64,000 nt of DNA from assembly GCF_013328345.1 (NCBI RefSeq), contig NZ_JABULX010000015.1, positions 35,539-99,538 on the forward strand, given 5' to 3'. Both the position numbers and the translations under genes were made by a program. Source of the stretch: Marinifaba aquimaris. GTDB lineage: Bacteria; Pseudomonadota; Gammaproteobacteria; Enterobacterales; Alteromonadaceae. The notes beneath the pieces were generated by a model. That model was given only the letters and a program-made list of their open reading frames with translations. It was not told where the DNA came from and ran no database searches. Below, one piece after another: positions 62,607 through 64,000 of the stretch (positions within the stretch are counted from its first letter, which is position 1; each line of letters starts with the position of its first letter).

Positions 62607-62637
62607 ATGCAAAATGAAAGGCCTGACCCCAGAGTTC
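62607..62637 (-). repeat. 31-bp terminal repeat, copy 2 (inverted)
   Basis: It is the reverse complement of copy 1 with one mismatch, placed before the transposase gene. With copy 1 it bounds a unit of about 0.93 kb (61705-62637). Confidence 0.9.
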
Positions 62638-62733
62638 TTCAAACATATTGGCTTTCTTTTTAGATATATTATCGAGCCCAACCTTATCATTTAAGTAAAG
62701 TTAAATCTTTAGTAAATAAGCTTAAATAAATAG

Positions 62734-62766
62734 CAAAAAGCCTTACCGAACGACTCGGTAAGGCTG
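62734..62766 (-). terminator. Terminator of the small exported-protein gene
   Basis: AGCCTTACCGA and TCGGTAAGGCT form an 11-bp stem with a 5-nt loop, and a T-run follows on the minus strand. It is 33 nt past the stop at 62798. Confidence 0.85.
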
Positions 62767-62797
62767 ATATTTTATGATGTTAGAAAGTAACAAAACT

Positions 62798-63181
62798 TTA
62801 TTTATTCAATTCTAAATTTTGTTGGCTTAGCTCTATCATTGTAATTGCCAATAAAGCATAAGCGCCATCAGCACAAGTTTCTGCAACAAGGGTTTGTCTT
62901 TTATCGTACCAAATATTACTCAGTGTATTACCCGTATTATATGCCGATAAAAATGCAGTATACATTGCATCAAAATTGGGATGATCATTTTTCACAACCA
63001 CATGCATACGATGATAACTGCCCCCGTAACACAACGTAGGTGCTGGCGATAAGGCAACTTGAAAGCCGGCCTGATCCAACCTGATTTTAGTCACCTTAAA
63101 TGGTCCGCTTTCATGAAGGGCATAACTATTAAAAGTTATCACCGACAAAATTAAAGGTAATAGTTTTATTAACATTTTCAT
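62798..63181 (-). CDS. Small exported protein, unknown (127 aa)
   Basis: The ATG at 63181 has an AAGGAG site and gives a signal peptide ending 'FNSYA' at about residue 22. The mature part is a small alpha/beta domain with two cysteines. It sits between two transposase-related units and has its own terminator. The open frame upstream to 63238 runs into the repeat and is not part of the gene. No family is recognised. Confidence 0.6.
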   Translation of the reverse strand: MKMLIKLLPLILSVITFNSYALHESGPFKVTKIRLDQAGFQVALSPAPTLCYGGSYHRMHVVVKNDHPNFDAMYTAFLSAYNTGNTLSNIWYDKRQTLVAETCADGAYALLAITMIELSQQNLELNK

Positions 63182-63215
63182 TTTTTTCTCCTTGATTGTA
63201 GTTATTTTTCCTATA

Positions 63216-63238
63216 GGGTCAGGTCTTTGATTTTGCAT
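63216..63238 (+). repeat. Terminal repeat, copy 3 (partial)
   Basis: GGGTCAGGTCTTTGATTTTG and three further bases match 22 of 23 positions of copy 1, at the equivalent place beyond the broken transposase copy. Confidence 0.85.
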
Positions 63239-63492
63239 CGCGCATTATTCTACTTATTGTCGAATAATGCACACCAAAATAATCGGCTAATTTCTGCTGA
63301 GTATAACCACCACTTTGATAAGCTTTTACTATTGCATCATTGCGTTTTGGGTAATGCGTTTGATAAAACGGTAATGGCTTAGCCTCACGACTTTGTTTTA
63401 CCTTTGGCACTTCATTTATTTCCGGTAAATTGGCATCTTGTTTCAAAAAGCGCTTGGCAAAGGCTTCATCACCCAAAAAAACTTGATGAGTG
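63219..63492 (-). pseudogene. C-terminal fragment of a second RAYT transposase
   Basis: About 90 residues match the end of the intact transposase ('THQVFLGDEAFAKRFLKQ' to the helix-turn-helix 'YTQQKLADYFGVHYSTISRI'). The N-terminal HUH and Tyr domains are missing and the upstream DNA is unrelated. It cannot be active. Confidence 0.85.
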
Positions 63493-63663
63493 TATATTCC
63501 ACTCCCAATCGGCCACTTTTCCAAACAAAATCAGCGCGTGTTACGATTAAAAACTGCGCCCATTCCGAGCGGAATGAGCGATGATTGGCACGGCACCCAA
63601 TGGCGCGTGGCACTGGTCAAGGGTGATCGGCCTTGCTGGTGTAAAAGGATCGGCTCGCTGTTT
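63493..63663. other. GC-richer segment, probable mobile-element remnant
   Basis: Base use changes sharply here from its AT-rich surroundings. A palindrome-like CATTCCGAGCGGAATG lies at about 63568-63583. Short open frames cross it on both strands, but none has a ribosome-binding site or a recognised domain. I take it as a fragment of an unidentified element that interrupted the transposase copy. Confidence 0.4.
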
Positions 63664-63836
63664 AAAAGCCAGCACAATCCAATAAAACCAACAAGACTCA
63701 TTCACCAATCTCAACCGAATGCAAAATGAAAGACCTGACCCCAGAGTTTTAAAGCCAGCACAATCGAATAAAACCAACAAGACTCATTCACCAATCTCAA
63801 ATCTCATGCAAAATGAAAGACCTGACCCCAGAGTTC
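63662..63836 (+). repeat. 86-bp tandem duplication ending in 31-bp repeats (copies 4 and 5)
   Basis: Two near-identical units begin AAAGCCAGCACAATC at 63665 and 63751, contain AATAAAACCAACAAGACTCA, and end in the 31-bp repeat at 63719-63749 and 63806-63836. The duplication suggests repeated insertion or slippage at this end. Confidence 0.8.
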
Positions 63837-64000
63837 CTGTGCTCTTGCACTCTACCCGCCACAACAGCATTACCAAAGGCATCGGCATAACCAAGTTATG
63901 CCGAATGATGCAAGATTCAAGATCTGATAATCCTCTAAGACAGCCTCGCTCCTTGCATTGACTTTCAGCACTAAACTGAAAGTTGAACCCAAAACAAACA
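63837..64000. other. Right-edge sequence without a recognised gene
   Basis: Short frames are present, but none has a credible start or domain. Nothing further is supported in this stretch, which runs off the window. Confidence 0.4.

Noticed and set aside
63490..63961. Open frames of 77-80 codons on both strands near the right edge
   Set aside because: They cross repeat boundaries and element junctions and lack start signals or recognisable domains.

Overview
The window looks like the chromosome of a marine gammaproteobacterium of the order Alteromonadales (Colwelliaceae or Pseudoalteromonadaceae are my best guesses). Evidence: low-to-moderate GC, gammaproteobacterial versions of fabA, rmf, rlmKL, uup, hrpA, zipA and smc, a secreted GH19 chitinase with chitin-binding modules, and a prophage related to the marine tailless phage PM2. 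I ran no searches; assignments rest on motifs, length, gene order and recalled family features.

Layout. (1) About 1-7.6 kb: late part of a tailless, membrane-containing prophage of PM2 (corticovirus) type. It has a double-jelly-roll major capsid protein, a run of very small membrane proteins, a basic peptide, spike-like proteins, a virion lytic enzyme, a moron-like gene and a regulator-like gene on the other strand. A dif-like XerC/XerD site lies between it and host genes, suggesting Xer-mediated integration. (2) 7.7-18.4 kb: host block with a Lon-like protease, fabA, rmf (59 codons), a DUF3466 protein, uup, a glutaredoxin-like gene, rlmKL and a DUF885 lipoprotein. The order resembles the E. 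coli ycbZ-fabA-rmf...uup-rlmL neighbourhood. (3) 18.8-19.2 kb: four identical tandem initiator tRNA-fMet genes. (4) 19.3-28.1 kb: UPF0016 transporter, hrpA, CBS protein, aldehyde dehydrogenase, a small membrane protein, asnS. (5) 28.2-40.7 kb: chitinase behind a perfect CRP half-site pair, an orphan sugar-type binding protein, zipA, smc, cysZ, a D-lactate dehydrogenase-like gene, a class-C-like serine hydrolase and several unknowns.

(6) 40.8-61.6 kb: the most unusual region. About 28 tightly packed minus-strand genes encode a flagellar-type export apparatus (FliPQR, FlhA, FlhB, FliH, FliI, FliJ, FliO), MS ring (FliF), rod and hook (FlgB, FlgC, FlgF, FlgG, FliE, FlgD, FlgE), P and L rings (FlgI, FlgH, FlgA), small FliM/FliN-like SpoA proteins and a FliA-like sigma factor. 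The cluster has no flagellin, filament cap, hook-filament junction protein, FlgJ, FliG, MotA/MotB, FlhF/FlhG or chemotaxis gene. FliF ends soon after its second membrane segment, where the FliG-binding tail should be, and a 90-residue unknown protein sits in the fliG position. Two TPR proteins and a 109-residue unknown protein lead the cluster. I read it as a non-motile, hook-ended flagellar secretion machine, probably acquired: a 3' remnant of a YhiN/HI0933-type flavoprotein gene marks its left edge.

(7) 61.7-64 kb: a REP-associated tyrosine transposase flanked by inverted copies of a 31-bp motif, a small exported protein, a broken second transposase copy and an 86-bp tandem duplication.
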